DNA of 64,000 bases from Mycolicibacterium mageritense. Its GTDB lineage: Bacteria > Actinomycetota > Actinomycetes > Mycobacteriales > Mycobacteriaceae. The notes beneath the pieces were generated by a model that searched no databases, was not told where the DNA came from, and was given only the letters and a program-made list of their open reading frames with translations. Made by a program: the position numbers and the translations under genes. How positions within the stretch are numbered: position 1 is the stretch's first letter; the number at the start of each line of letters is the position of its first letter. This document shows positions 1 through 8,373 of the stretch, in pieces. Where the stretch lies: NCBI RefSeq assembly GCF_010727475.1, contig NZ_AP022567.1, positions 62,001 through 126,000 on the forward strand, written 5' to 3'.

Positions 1-138
1 CGCCGCGTGGGGCGTGCCCGCGATGGCCTTGGCGTAGAACAACGTGTGGTCGCCGATGCGGCCCAACAGCGAGACCGGTTTGTTGAACTGCCGGGTCAAC
101 CGTGGGTACGTGGACCGCAGGATCGTCATGGTTCCCAT
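1..138 (-). CDS. yrbEB: YrbEB-type Mce permease, N-terminal part only
   Basis: This is the first 46 codons of a gene that continues beyond the left edge. The ATG at 138 (a second ATG is at 129) lies nine bases after the yrbEA stop. That is the order and spacing of mycobacterial mce operons, where yrbEA and yrbEB precede mceA to mceF. The visible peptide starts MGTMTILRSTYPRLTRQF and has no membrane segment yet. By family it would pair with YrbEA as the inner-membrane permease of an Mce lipid importer. The call rests mainly on position, because only the variable N-terminus is seen. Confidence 0.75.
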   Translation of the reverse strand, partial: MGTMTILRSTYPRLTRQFNKPVSLLGRIGDHTLFYAKAIAGTPHAA

Positions 139-147
139 CGCGGCCGC

Positions 148-945
148 CTAACCCGTCGTCATCCGGATGCCGATGGCGGTCACCACCACGTTGACCACGA
201 ACAGTGACATGAATGCGTACACGACTGTTTCGTTGACCGCGTTACCCACGGCCTTGGCGCCGCCTCCGACGATCGTCAAACCCCGGTAGCAGGCCACCAT
301 TCCGGCGATCAGCCCGAACAGCGCGGCCTTGACGCAGCTGATGATGACCTCGGGCACCCCGGTCAGCAGCGTGATCCCGGCGGCGAACGCGCCCGGGTTG
401 ACGTCCTGGATGAACACCGAGAACACGTAGCCGCCGAGGATGCCGATGATCACCACCAAACTGTTGAGCAGCAACGCAACCAGACCCGAGGCCAGGATGC
501 GCGGCGTGACCAGCCGCTGCACCGGGTTGATCCCCAGCACTTCCATGGCGTCGATCTCCTCGCGGATGGTGCGGGAGCCGAGGTCTGCGCACATCGCGGT
601 GGCACCGGCCCCTGCCACGATCAGCACCGTGACCATGGGTCCGAGCTGAGTCACCGCGCCGAACGCGGCGCCTGCGCCGGACAGGTCGGCGGCGCCCAGC
701 TCCCGCAACAGGATGTTGAGGGTGAAGCTCACCAGCACCGTGAACGGGATGGCCACCAGCAGCGTCGGGGCCATGGAAACGCGCGCGACGAACCAGCACT
801 GTTCGAGGAACTCGCGGCCCTGAAACGGCCGGCGAAACGCGAACAGGATCGCGTCCGCCGACATCGAGAACAGCGCCCCGACAGCCTGCATGACGCCGGA
901 CATGTTGCGGCCGAGCGAGATTCCCGGCAGCCATCTATCCGCCAT
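148..945 (-). CDS. yrbEA: YrbEA (MlaE-family) permease of an Mce lipid importer
   Basis: The product is a 265-residue multi-span membrane protein of the MlaE/YrbE (DUF140) family. It closely resembles YrbE4A of the cholesterol importer, with blocks such as FRRPFQ, GAVTQLGPMVTVLIVAGAG, CADLGSRTIREEIDAMEVLG and GNAVNETVVYAF. In the family these permeases work with an MceG-type ATPase and MceA-F proteins to move lipids or sterols across the envelope. The ATG at 945 overlaps the end of the upstream thiolase remnant by 11 bases, so the gene belongs to the catabolic operon starting at 4376. The mce genes themselves would lie left of the window. The substrate cannot be read from sequence. Confidence 0.93.
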   Translation of the reverse strand: MADRWLPGISLGRNMSGVMQAVGALFSMSADAILFAFRRPFQGREFLEQCWFVARVSMAPTLLVAIPFTVLVSFTLNILLRELGAADLSGAGAAFGAVTQLGPMVTVLIVAGAGATAMCADLGSRTIREEIDAMEVLGINPVQRLVTPRILASGLVALLLNSLVVIIGILGGYVFSVFIQDVNPGAFAAGITLLTGVPEVIISCVKAALFGLIAGMVACYRGLTIVGGGAKAVGNAVNETVVYAFMSLFVVNVVVTAIGIRMTTG

Positions 946-1138
946 CGGGCGCCTCCAGGACTGTCACCGCGATGCGCGCATCACCGACGCTTCGCGTCTC
1001 GCTCTCGCCGGGTCTGTGCGCGCCGAAACATTCGGCGAAACCCAGCTCCTCGTAGCTGATGAAGTCACGCACTTCGGCGACATCGACATCGGCCGGCATG
1101 AGTCCCGCCATGCCGAAGGCCTGCATGGCTTTCCTCAT
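935..1138 (-). pseudogene. Thiolase (SCP-x/Ltp-like) remnant
   Basis: This is a 67-codon open frame with pieces of a lipid-transfer-type thiolase. The stretch GLMPADVDVAEVRDFIS followed by YEELGFAE matches the central DVDVAEVHDCF...EDLGF region. The tail ETRSVGDARIAVTVLEAP matches the C-terminal ARQVxxAxxAL region of that family. A full family member has about 390 residues, so the nucleotide-binding core, the catalytic HGG segment and most of the N-terminus are missing. The frame is still open, and it overlaps its neighbours on both sides (four bases with the upstream remnant, eleven with yrbEA). I read it as the product of one or more in-frame deletions; a minimal expressed peptide is possible but has no predicted function. 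Confidence 0.65.
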
Positions 1139-1683
1139 GCCGCCTCCGGCTGGAAGGCGTATCCGTAACCGGGCGCGCCGGACCGCACGAGCTCGACGAT
1201 CACCGGTGAATCTGGGCTGCGTAGTCCCGGCACCGGAATCTCAACGGTGACTTCGGTATACACCGTGCCCGTGCGCGGCAACGGCGTCAACTCGTGGTCG
1301 GCGCTCAAGGCACAACTGTCGTCGACGCGGTTGCGCAGCGGTAGGTCCATACCGTCGCTGTCAGCGTATTTGCCTGCCCCCCAACGAACTTTGGCCTCGA
1401 AAGCGCGTTCGTAGGCCGCCGGTGAGATCTGCAGATCGGCACCCCGCGTCACGGCACCCTCCGATACCGGGCGTGCACCCCGTTCGCACCGGATCACCTG
1501 CGTCTCCCCACTCGCGACGGTGATGCCTGACAAGCTGGCTTGCTCAACGGCGACCAGGGGGCCGATGCTATCGGACTCGGCGAGTGCCGCGAGCGCAAAC
1601 AAGCCAGAACTCGCTCCGGCGGTCCGGCGATGCTCGGCACCCCAGCACGGCAGGTACGTTCCGATGGACGCGATGTGCGGCAT
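1135..1683 (-). pseudogene. HMG-CoA-synthase-like ketosynthase/OB-fold protein with internal deletion
   Basis: The frame codes for 182 residues where the family has about 480. Residues 1-23 (IASIGTYLPCWGAEHRRTAG) are the typical start of an actinobacterial hydroxymethylglutaryl-CoA-synthase-like protein. The next residues (SSGLFALAALAES...GPLVAVEQAS) already belong to the end of the ketosynthase half, and the rest is the C-terminal OB-fold/DUF35-like domain with KVRWGAGKYADSDGMDLPLRNR. About 300 residues, including the nucleophile region, are therefore absent, with the join near residue 23. The gene lies 12 bases after the CoA-transferase stop and overlaps the next remnant by ATGA, so the operon structure is intact although the enzyme is not. 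Confidence 0.7.
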
Positions 1684-1695
1684 GTCGAATCCGGC

Positions 1696-2904
1696 CTAAG
1701 TGACGGCGCCGGCCGTCTTGAGCTCGATGATGCGGTCCCAGTCCAGGCCCAGTTCGACCAGGATGTCATCGGTCTGCTCGGCGAACCCGGGAGCGGCTCC
1801 CGTGCAGGGTGCGCTGACGTCGAACTGCACCGGATTGGCCACCAACTCCAGTTCACCTGCGCGGACGAAGTATTCGTTGGCCCGGATCTGGGCGTCCTGG
1901 GCGGCCTGCAGCGTGTCCTGCACGGGCGCCCACGGTCCGGCGAGCGTCGCGAACCGCTCGCTCCATTCCGGCAGTGTGCGCTTCTTCATGGCCTCGGTCA
2001 GGATCTCGACGGCGGCCGGGGTGTTCTCGGCGAAACCCTCGGCGGTGGCGAACCGGGGATCGTCGAGGTACTGCTCGAGATCCATGTGCCTGCACACGTC
2101 GGCCCAGAACTTGGTCGGCTGCATCATGACGAACGAGATGTAGCGATCGTCGGCGGTGGCGTAGAGCCCCACCAGCGGATTGATCGGTGAACCATGCACG
2201 CCCGGCGGGGGCTGCACCATGAGCTGATTCAGGTGTGACGTCAGCGCGAATGTATGCCCCATCGCCCACAGCCCGCTGCCGAGCAGCGAAACGTCGACGA
2301 CGGACGGCTCACCCGTGCGTTCCCGTTTGAGCAGGGCCGCGGCGATCCCGCCCGCGAGGTTGGTTCCGGAGATGGTGTCGCCGTAGGCGGGGCCCGGCGG
2401 CCCGATCATGCCCTCGATGCCGGGCGGGGTGATCGTGGCGGCGGTGCCTGCCCGGCACCAGAACGCGGTCATGTCGTAGCCGCCTTTGACCGATTCTTCG
2501 CCGCGCGGGCCCAACGCACTGCCGCGCGCGTAGATGATGTCCGGGTTCACCGCGCGGATGTCGTCGACGTCGATGCCGAACTTCTCCCGGTGCCCGGGCA
2601 GGAAGCTGGTGAGGAACACGTCGGCACGACGCGCGAGCTCGACCAGAATCTCTCTGCCCTCCGGGATCGACATGTCCAGCCCGATGCTGCGCTTGCCACG
2701 GTTGGCGTGTTCGATGTTCGGGTTCGGGTCGCCCTCGACCCGCAGCGGTCCGGTCTGGCGCAGTCCGCGTTGCGGATCGCCGGTGACGGCGTGCTCGACC
2801 TTGATGACGTCGGCACCCCACTCCCGGAGCACCGCACCGGCCGACGGCACGAATCCGTACATGGCGACCTCGAGGACGCGGATGCCCTTCAGCGGGCCGC
2901 TCAT
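1696..2904 (-). CDS. Family III CoA-transferase (CaiB/BaiF)
   Basis: This 402-residue protein has the full length of CaiB/BaiF CoA-transferases, which move CoA between carboxylic acids through an aspartyl-CoA thioester. The start LKGIRVLEVA, the GADVIKVE block and the NRGKRSIGLDM block are typical. The nucleophilic aspartate is predicted at Asp144 in GGYDMTAF; the usual Gln four residues later is not kept. The ATG overlaps the aldehyde dehydrogenase stop by four bases, so both are translated from one mRNA. A likely role is activating an acid made by the dehydrogenase. The acid itself is unknown. Confidence 0.9.
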   Translation of the reverse strand: MSGPLKGIRVLEVAMYGFVPSAGAVLREWGADVIKVEHAVTGDPQRGLRQTGPLRVEGDPNPNIEHANRGKRSIGLDMSIPEGREILVELARRADVFLTSFLPGHREKFGIDVDDIRAVNPDIIYARGSALGPRGEESVKGGYDMTAFWCRAGTAATITPPGIEGMIGPPGPAYGDTISGTNLAGGIAAALLKRERTGEPSVVDVSLLGSGLWAMGHTFALTSHLNQLMVQPPPGVHGSPINPLVGLYATADDRYISFVMMQPTKFWADVCRHMDLEQYLDDPRFATAEGFAENTPAAVEILTEAMKKRTLPEWSERFATLAGPWAPVQDTLQAAQDAQIRANEYFVRAGELELVANPVQFDVSAPCTGAAPGFAEQTDDILVELGLDWDRIIELKTAGAVT

Positions 2905-4376
2905 GACAGCACCCGCGCAAACGTCTTCGACTCCAGGAACTCCTCGAGGCCCGCGGTGCCCATCTCCCGGCCGATACCCGACTGCTTGTAGCCGCCGAAC
3001 GGACTGTCGGGACTGAAGTAGTTGCCGCCATTGATGGAGAACGTTCCGGTTCGGATCCGGCGGGCCACCGCGAGGGCACGATCCTCGCTGCCGAACACCG
3101 CACCGGACAGGCCGTAGATCGAGTTGTTGGCGATCCGCACGGCATCGTCGTCGTCCTCGTACGCGATGACGGCCAGCACCGGGCCGAAGACCTCCTCCTG
3201 GGCGATCTCGCTGTCGGGATCGACATCGGCCAGCAGTGTCGGCGTGTAGAAGAAGCCGGGGTCGACCTTTTCACCGCCGGTGACCAGGGTGGCCCCGGCC
3301 TCGACGGCACGCTTGACCATGCCGTCGACCTTGTCGCGCTGCTTCGCGCTGATCAGCGGCCCCATATAAGTCTTGGGATCGGTCGGGTCGCCGAACCGCA
3401 CGTGCCCGAAGTTGGTCTTGACCAGTTCGACGATCTCGTCCTTGTGTTTGGCAGGCACGAGCAGGCGCGAGGTCAGCGCACACCCCTGGCCCGCGTGCGT
3501 CACCATGCTGAACGCGGAAAACAGTGCCGCGGTGTTGAAGTCGGCATCGTCGAGGACGATCGCGGCCGATTTGCCGCCGAGCTCGAGGAACACCTTTTTG
3601 AGGGTCTCGCTCGCTGCGGCCATGATGCGCCGCCCGGTCGGGGTGGAACCCGTGAAGGTCACCATGTCGACGTCACGGCTGGTGGTCAGTACCGCACCGA
3701 CCTCGGGATCGGCGCCGGAGAGCACGTTGACCACACCCGGCGGGATGTCGGTGTGCTCGGCGATCAGCTCGCCCAGCGCCAGCGTGATCAGCGGCGTGTC
3801 AGGAGCGGCCTTGAGCACCACGGTGCAGCCGGCCGCCAAGGCGGGTGCGAGCTTGGCCAGCGCGAGCTGGTTCGGGTAGTTGTAGGCAATGATCGCGGCG
3901 ACCACGCCCGCGGCCTCCTTCTCGACCCATCGGTGGTGCCGCATGCCGCGGCTGGAGATGTTGCCGAGATCCTCGGTGAGCGGGTAGGTCGCCAGGAGCT
4001 CGGCGTAGTACCGCACGATGTCGATCGGCTGGTCCAGCTGAGCGCCCGCGCACAGCGCCGCGGTGGCACCCACTTCGGCGGTGGTCAGCGCGGCCAGTTC
4101 GTCGCGATGTTCGACGAGCGCCCGGTGGAACTGGTGCAGGCACCGCACGCGCAGTTCGGTGTCGGTCGACCAATCTGTGGTGTCGAAGGCGCGGCGGGCC
4201 GCGGCGACGGCTGCCTCGGCGTCGGCGACGGTGGCGTCGGGCGCATACCCGAGGACGTCCCCGGTTGCCGGGTTGACGGAAGGAAACGTCCGCGGGGTTT
4301 CGCGCAGTTCTCCGCCGATCAACAGCCTCCGGTCAACCTGCCGTTCCTCCGCGATGGTGGGCGTTTCCTGCATCAT
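2901..4376 (-). CDS. NAD(P)-dependent aldehyde dehydrogenase
   Basis: This 491-residue protein belongs to the aldehyde dehydrogenase superfamily, which oxidises aldehydes to acids. Visible landmarks are Asn166 (AYNYPN), the cofactor loop FTGSTPTGRR, the general base Glu265 in LELGGKS, the nucleophile Cys299 in GQGCALTS and EEVFGPVLAV. All catalytic residues are present. Two adjacent ATGs follow a GAGGAGG ribosome site directly, and the second (4373) may be the one used. It is the first gene of the minus-strand operon that ends in yrbEA-yrbEB. A GAGAAY-type palindrome 28 bases before the start is probably its operator. Confidence 0.93.
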   Translation of the reverse strand: MMQETPTIAEERQVDRRLLIGGELRETPRTFPSVNPATGDVLGYAPDATVADAEAAVAAARRAFDTTDWSTDTELRVRCLHQFHRALVEHRDELAALTTAEVGATAALCAGAQLDQPIDIVRYYAELLATYPLTEDLGNISSRGMRHHRWVEKEAAGVVAAIIAYNYPNQLALAKLAPALAAGCTVVLKAAPDTPLITLALGELIAEHTDIPPGVVNVLSGADPEVGAVLTTSRDVDMVTFTGSTPTGRRIMAAASETLKKVFLELGGKSAAIVLDDADFNTAALFSAFSMVTHAGQGCALTSRLLVPAKHKDEIVELVKTNFGHVRFGDPTDPKTYMGPLISAKQRDKVDGMVKRAVEAGATLVTGGEKVDPGFFYTPTLLADVDPDSEIAQEEVFGPVLAVIAYEDDDDAVRIANNSIYGLSGAVFGSEDRALAVARRIRTGTFSINGGNYFSPDSPFGGYKQSGIGREMGTAGLEEFLESKTFARVLS

Positions 4377-4403
4377 CCTCCTCAGCGATTTCCACAGTGT
4401 GAT

Positions 4404-4418
4404 GGAAACTTCATTCTC
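4404..4418. promoter_or_regulatory. GAGAAY-type operator (imperfect) before the aldehyde dehydrogenase operon
   Basis: The 15-mer GGAAACTTCATTCTC matches GAGAAY-NNN-RTTCTC with a mismatch in the left half. It lies 28 bases upstream of the dehydrogenase start at 4376. It is embedded in a wider inverted repeat, GTGATG...CATCAC. Distance and orientation match the sites at 24935 and 38865. Confidence 0.5.
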
Positions 4419-4559
4419 ATCACCGGCGAATCATACATTCGCAACTTGAGAACACAAGGGAAAGCTAGATTGGCTAGTCATGGCCTATACGACCGGCTAT
4501 GCCGGTCTCTGTACACACCTGTCGGCAATGCGTCGGCATCTTGCGATATATACGAACAC

Positions 4560-4574
4560 GAGAGTACGGTTCTC
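4560..4574. promoter_or_regulatory. GAGAAY-type operator before the SDR/P450 operon
   Basis: The 15-mer GAGAGTACGGTTCTC fits GAGAAY-NNN-RTTCTC with one mismatch. It lies 67 bases upstream of the SDR GTG start at 4641. An AT-rich stretch, GCGATATATACG, just before it could hold the promoter. With the site at 4404 it gives each arm of this divergent region its own candidate operator. Confidence 0.6.
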
Positions 4575-4640
4575 ATATTCGGAAGGAAGATTCTTGATGC
4601 TTGAGACGCCCGCGATCCGCCCGGCGCCAGGAGTACCGCT

Positions 4641-5342
4641 GTGAAGAATGCCGTCGTCACCGGTGGAGGGTCCGGAATCGGCGCGGCGATCGTCGCGCGA
4701 CTGCGGGCCGACGGACTCAATGTCGCGATATTGGACCTGCACCCGTCTGACGACGAGTTCGCCCACGTCGCCGATGTCACCGACCGCGCCGCCGTGGACG
4801 CCGCGCTGAACGCCGTCCGAGCGCAGCTCGGTCCGATCTCGGTGCTCGTCAACGCGGCAGGGCTGGACTGCTTCACACGGTTCACCGAGGTGTCGTTCGA
4901 CCGGTGGCAGCGCGTGGTCGACGTCAATCTCAACGGCGTCTTCCACTGCATCCAGGCGGTACTGCCCGAAATGATCGAGGCGGGCTGGGGCCGCATCGTC
5001 AACATCTCGTCATCGAGCACCCACTCCGGCGCGCCGTATATGGCGCCCTACGTCGCCGCGAAGTCCGCCGTGAACGGTCTAACCAAGACGCTCGCGCTGG
5101 AATACGGACCCGCGGGAATCACCGTCAACGCCGTTCCGCCCGGGTTCATCGACACCCCGATGCTGCGCGCCGCCGCCGACAAGGGCTACCTCGGCGACAT
5201 CGACAAGACCATCGAGGCGACGCCGGTGCGCCGCATCGGCAGGCCCGAGGACATCGCGGCGGCATGTGCCTTCCTGATCTCCGAAGAGGCCGGCTACATC
5301 ACCGGTCAGATCCTCGGCGTCAACGGCGGCCGCAACACATAA
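4641..5342 (+). CDS. Short-chain dehydrogenase/reductase
   Basis: This is a classical SDR of 233 residues, a little short for the family, and it starts right at the first beta strand. It has the cofactor motif TGGGSGIG near residue 7, the NAAG motif, a serine-rich NISSSST segment and the catalytic YVAAKSA (YxxxK), ending VNGGRNT. Such enzymes interconvert alcohols and ketones with NAD(P). The GTG start at 4641 is preceded by AGGAG at a seven-base spacing. It is the first gene of an operon with a mycofactocin-type SDR, a ferredoxin and a P450, which suggests successive oxidation of one hydroxylated substrate. Confidence 0.9.
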   Translation: MKNAVVTGGGSGIGAAIVARLRADGLNVAILDLHPSDDEFAHVADVTDRAAVDAALNAVRAQLGPISVLVNAAGLDCFTRFTEVSFDRWQRVVDVNLNGVFHCIQAVLPEMIEAGWGRIVNISSSSTHSGAPYMAPYVAAKSAVNGLTKTLALEYGPAGITVNAVPPGFIDTPMLRAAADKGYLGDIDKTIEATPVRRIGRPEDIAAACAFLISEEAGYITGQILGVNGGRNT

Positions 5343-5358
5343 CGAAAGGAAGCGGACA

Positions 5359-6231
5359 GTGGGGAATTCAGCAGGCCGGGTCGCCGGGAAGGTCGCGTTC
5401 GTCACCGGCGCCGCACGGGGGCAGGGACGCAGCCACGCGGTCCGGCTGGCCGAAGAGGGCGCCGACATCATCGCGGTCGATCTGTGTCACAACATCGACT
5501 CGATCGGCTACGCGATGGCGACCCCCGAGGATCTCGACGAGACCGCGCGGTTCGTCGAGAAGGCGGGGCGACGCATCGTCACCGCGCAAGCCGACGTCCG
5601 CATCGCCGAACAACTCAAGGACGCGCTCGAGCGTGGCCTCGCCGAGCTCGGCAAGGTCGACATCGTCGTCGCGCAGGCCGGCGTCGCAGGCATGAAGGGC
5701 AACCCGCCCCTGCAGGCCTGGACCGACGTCATCAACACCAACCTGGTGGGCACCATCAACGCCATCCAGGTGGCGCTGCCGCACCTGACCGAAGGTGCCT
5801 CGATCGTGGCGACCGCATCGGCGGCCGCACTCATGGATGCCCACAACAAGCCGAATCCCGGCGCAGATCCCGGCGGCATGGCCTACATGACGTCCAAACG
5901 CCTGCTGTCGCAGTACGTCCACGACATCGCGACCGAACTCGCGCCCCGCGGAATCCGCGCCAACGTCATCCATCCGACCAACTGCAACACCGACATGCTG
6001 CAGAGCGAACCGATGTACCGCTCGTTCCGCCCGGACCTTGAGCATCCGACCCGGGCCGACGCCGAACCGGTGTTCTACGTGCAACAGGCCATGAAGGTGC
6101 CGTGGATCGAGCCCGTCGACATCAGCAACGCGGTGCTGTGGCTCGCTTCGGACGAGGCCCGCTACGTCACCGGTATGCAGCTGCGCGTCGACGCCGGCGG
6201 CTACCTCAAGTGGTACGACTACCACGTGTGA
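5359..6231 (+). CDS. Mycofactocin-coupled-type short-chain dehydrogenase
   Basis: This 290-residue SDR begins with the signature of the mycofactocin-coupled subfamily, GRVAGKVAFVTGAARGQGRS followed by HAVRLAEEGADIIAVD. Family members hold NAD(H) tightly and are thought to pass electrons to the peptide-derived cofactor mycofactocin instead of exchanging nicotinamide. The active site is AYMTSK (YxxxK). The insert before it (LMDAHNKPNPGADPGGM) and the long HPTNCNTDML...FRPDLEHPT segment are also typical. The GTG start follows AAGGAAG. It sits 16 bases after the first SDR and 28 before a ferredoxin gene. Confidence 0.9.
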   Translation: MGNSAGRVAGKVAFVTGAARGQGRSHAVRLAEEGADIIAVDLCHNIDSIGYAMATPEDLDETARFVEKAGRRIVTAQADVRIAEQLKDALERGLAELGKVDIVVAQAGVAGMKGNPPLQAWTDVINTNLVGTINAIQVALPHLTEGASIVATASAAALMDAHNKPNPGADPGGMAYMTSKRLLSQYVHDIATELAPRGIRANVIHPTNCNTDMLQSEPMYRSFRPDLEHPTRADAEPVFYVQQAMKVPWIEPVDISNAVLWLASDEARYVTGMQLRVDAGGYLKWYDYHV

Positions 6232-6259
6232 GTTCACTGATTCGAAAGGGGTTGGCGTA

Positions 6260-6454
6260 GTGAAGGTTTCGGTCGATGCGAGTCGCTGCCAGGGCCACAC
6301 TCTGTGCTCGATGATCGCGCCCGACTCGTTCGAACTCGACGACGTGGACGGTCACGCGTCACCGGTGTCGGATGTGGTGCCTGCCGACCAGGAGGAGGCG
6401 GTCCGGGAAGCCGCGCACTCCTGCCCCGAACAAGCCATCGTCATCGAGGACTAG
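6260..6454 (+). CDS. Small [3Fe-4S]-type ferredoxin for P450
   Basis: This 64-residue acidic ferredoxin starts MKVSVDASRCQGHTLCSM. The cluster motif is C-x2-H-x2-C with a later CP (HSCPEQAI), where the second ligand cysteine is replaced by His. That is common in mycobacterial ferredoxins encoded beside P450s, which usually carry a [3Fe-4S] cluster. The GTG start at 6260 follows AAAGGGG. The P450 gene begins 16 bases downstream, so it is the presumed electron donor. No reductase is encoded next to it. Confidence 0.92.
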   Translation: MKVSVDASRCQGHTLCSMIAPDSFELDDVDGHASPVSDVVPADQEEAVREAAHSCPEQAIVIED

Positions 6455-6470
6455 CAAGGGAGACAACGCC

Positions 6471-7856
6471 GTGAGCATCGACCGCGACGAGCCGCCTGCC
6501 AGCGGAGTCACGACCGACGACGAACGCAAGAAGAACACCTACCACTTCGACCGGCACACGCCGGAATATCGCGGACAGTTCGAGAAGATCACCGAGGAGA
6601 TGCACGCCCGGTGTCCCATGGCGTGGACGGACGTCTACAACGGGCACTGGGTGGCCGCGGGCAGCAAGGAAGTGTTCGAGCTCGCGCGCTGCCCCGCGGT
6701 GTCCAACGATCACGACATCACCGGTGAGGGCACGGGCTACGAGGGCATCAGCATTCCGCTCGCGAGCCGGGCAGCCGCCGTGCGCGGCGGGATCCTGGAG
6801 ATGGACGAGCCCGACCACAGCATCTACCGGGGTGCGCTCAACCCCTACCTGTCACCGGCCGCGGTGAAGCGGTGGGCGCCGTTCGTCGACGAGATCACCC
6901 GGGCAGCGCTCGACGAGAAGATCGAGTCGGGCCGCATCGACTTCGTCGACGACCTGGCCAACGTGGTGCCCGCCGTGCTCACGCTGGCGATGATGGGGCT
7001 CGACCTCAAGAAGTGGAAGGTCTACAGCGAGCCGACCCACGCCTCGGTGTACACCCCTGAACACTCGCCGGACCGCGAACGCATCAACGACATGCACCGT
7101 GAAATGGGCATCGACCTGCTCACCAACATGTCCGCGATCAAAGAGAACCCGCGGCCCGGCCTGATCAACGCGCTGTTGCAGCTGCGGATCGACGGCGAAC
7201 CCGCGCCGGACATGGAGATCCTGGGCAATCTCGGCCTGATCATCGGGGGCGGGTTCGACACCACCACCGCACTCACCGCGCATGCCCTGGAGTGGCTCGG
7301 TGAGCATCCTGACCAGCGTGAGCTGCTCAGCCGCGAACGCGAGACGCTGCTGAACCCGGCCACCGAGGAGTTCCTGCGGTATTTCACGCCCGCACCGGGT
7401 GACGGGCGCACGTTCTCGGCCGATGTCGAGGTCGAGGGCACGCAGTTCAGGGAAGGCGAGCGGCTGTGGATCTCGTGGGCGATGGCCAACCGGGATCCGT
7501 CGGTGTTCGAGGAGCCGAACAGGATCATCCTCGACCGCAAGGGCAACCGGCACTTCAGCTTCGGCATCGGCGTGCATCGCTGTGTCGGCTCGAACGTGGC
7601 CCGGACGGTGTTCAAGTCCATGCTGACCGCGGTGCTCGACCGGATGCCCGACTACGTGTGCGATCCGGAGGGCACGGTGCACTACGACAGCATCGGCGTG
7701 ATCCAGGGCATGCGGAACCTGCCGGCAACGTTCACGCCGGGCCAGCGACTGGGCCCCGGCCTCGACGAGACCCTCGACAAGCTGCAGCGCATCTGCGACG
7801 AGCAGGAGCTGGCGCGCCCCATCACCGAACGCAAGGAAGCAGCGGTCATCGACTGA
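6471..7856 (+). CDS. Cytochrome P450
   Basis: This soluble P450 has 461 residues, longer than the usual bacterial 400-420 because of extra sequence at both ends. The heme motif is FGIGVHRCVG with the thiolate at Cys371. The I-helix reads GGGFDTTTA and the ExxR motif is EEFLR. The GTG start at 6471 is chosen because AAGGGAG lies about eight bases before it and the protein then begins in normal P450 sequence. An upstream in-frame ATG lies inside the ferredoxin gene and is rejected. The enzyme presumably hydroxylates the substrate that the two upstream SDRs then oxidise. The CYP family cannot be assigned by eye. Confidence 0.93.
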   Translation: MSIDRDEPPASGVTTDDERKKNTYHFDRHTPEYRGQFEKITEEMHARCPMAWTDVYNGHWVAAGSKEVFELARCPAVSNDHDITGEGTGYEGISIPLASRAAAVRGGILEMDEPDHSIYRGALNPYLSPAAVKRWAPFVDEITRAALDEKIESGRIDFVDDLANVVPAVLTLAMMGLDLKKWKVYSEPTHASVYTPEHSPDRERINDMHREMGIDLLTNMSAIKENPRPGLINALLQLRIDGEPAPDMEILGNLGLIIGGGFDTTTALTAHALEWLGEHPDQRELLSRERETLLNPATEEFLRYFTPAPGDGRTFSADVEVEGTQFREGERLWISWAMANRDPSVFEEPNRIILDRKGNRHFSFGIGVHRCVGSNVARTVFKSMLTAVLDRMPDYVCDPEGTVHYDSIGVIQGMRNLPATFTPGQRLGPGLDETLDKLQRICDEQELARPITERKEAAVID

Positions 7857-7859
7857 GTT

Positions 7860-7875
7860 CTGCCCTTAGGGGCAG
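7860..7875. terminator. Short hairpin after the P450 gene
   Basis: CTGCCC-TTAG-GGGCAG is a perfect six-base stem with a four-base loop, starting four bases after the P450 stop. There is no T-run, which is usual for mycobacterial terminators, so termination is plausible but not certain. Confidence 0.45.
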
Positions 7876-7993
7876 GTAACAGGTCATCCCCCTGCGCCGA
7901 TAGTCCTGTTAACCTCGATTGAGGTCGCTTTTTCGGACGTCTGGGCAAACTCGCCGCCAATACCGGCGGAACAAGATGGGGGTAGTTGGAGAC

Positions 7994-8329
7994 ATGATCA
8001 AGTTGTCGCGCGCGAAAATCGCATTCGCAATCGGCGGTCTCGCAGTGGCGATCCCCGCTTCGGCCGGTGTCGCAGCAGCAGCGCCGTTCGACGCGGTGGT
8101 CAACACCACGTGTACCTACGAACAGGTCATTGCTGCGCTCAACGCGCAGCAGCCCGCACTGGCGCAGGAATTCAACGCCTCGCCGTTCGCGCAGGGCGCG
8201 CTGCGCAGCTTCCTGGCCTCGGGCCCGGTCGAGCGTCAGCAGACCGTCAACCAGTTGCAGGGCAACCCGATGGCGCAGCAGTACTTCGGTCCCATCAGCT
8301 CGATCGCGGGCAGCTGCAACAACTACTGA
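7994..8329 (+). CDS. Secreted TB8.4/hemophore-related small protein
   Basis: This 111-residue exported protein resembles the mycobacterial TB8.4 (Rv1174c) family, in which some relatives bind heme. Residues 1-29 form a signal peptide (MIKLSRAKIAFAIGG...GVAAA) with an alanine-rich cleavage site. The mature part has VVNTTCTYEQVIAALN, FNASPFAQGALRSFLA and the ending SIAGSCNNY. The two cysteines probably form a disulfide, and the SCNNY end is strongly conserved in the family. The ATG at 7994 is preferred because it starts the signal peptide; another ATG lies at 7976. The gene stands alone between hairpins, with no operon partner and no obvious tie to catabolism. Confidence 0.85.
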   Translation: MIKLSRAKIAFAIGGLAVAIPASAGVAAAAPFDAVVNTTCTYEQVIAALNAQQPALAQEFNASPFAQGALRSFLASGPVERQQTVNQLQGNPMAQQYFGPISSIAGSCNNY

Positions 8330-8373
8330 TCCGGCTGCTCCCCGCGCCGGGGTACCTCGCGTTGGCGGGGAAC

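Noticed and set aside
4444..4460. GAGAACACAAGGGAAAG as an operator
   Set aside because: Only the left half matches; there is no facing RTTCTC.
6372..6470. Upstream in-frame ATG for the P450 at 6471
   Set aside because: It lies inside the ferredoxin gene and gives a sequence unlike P450s; GTG 6471 has a good ribosome site.
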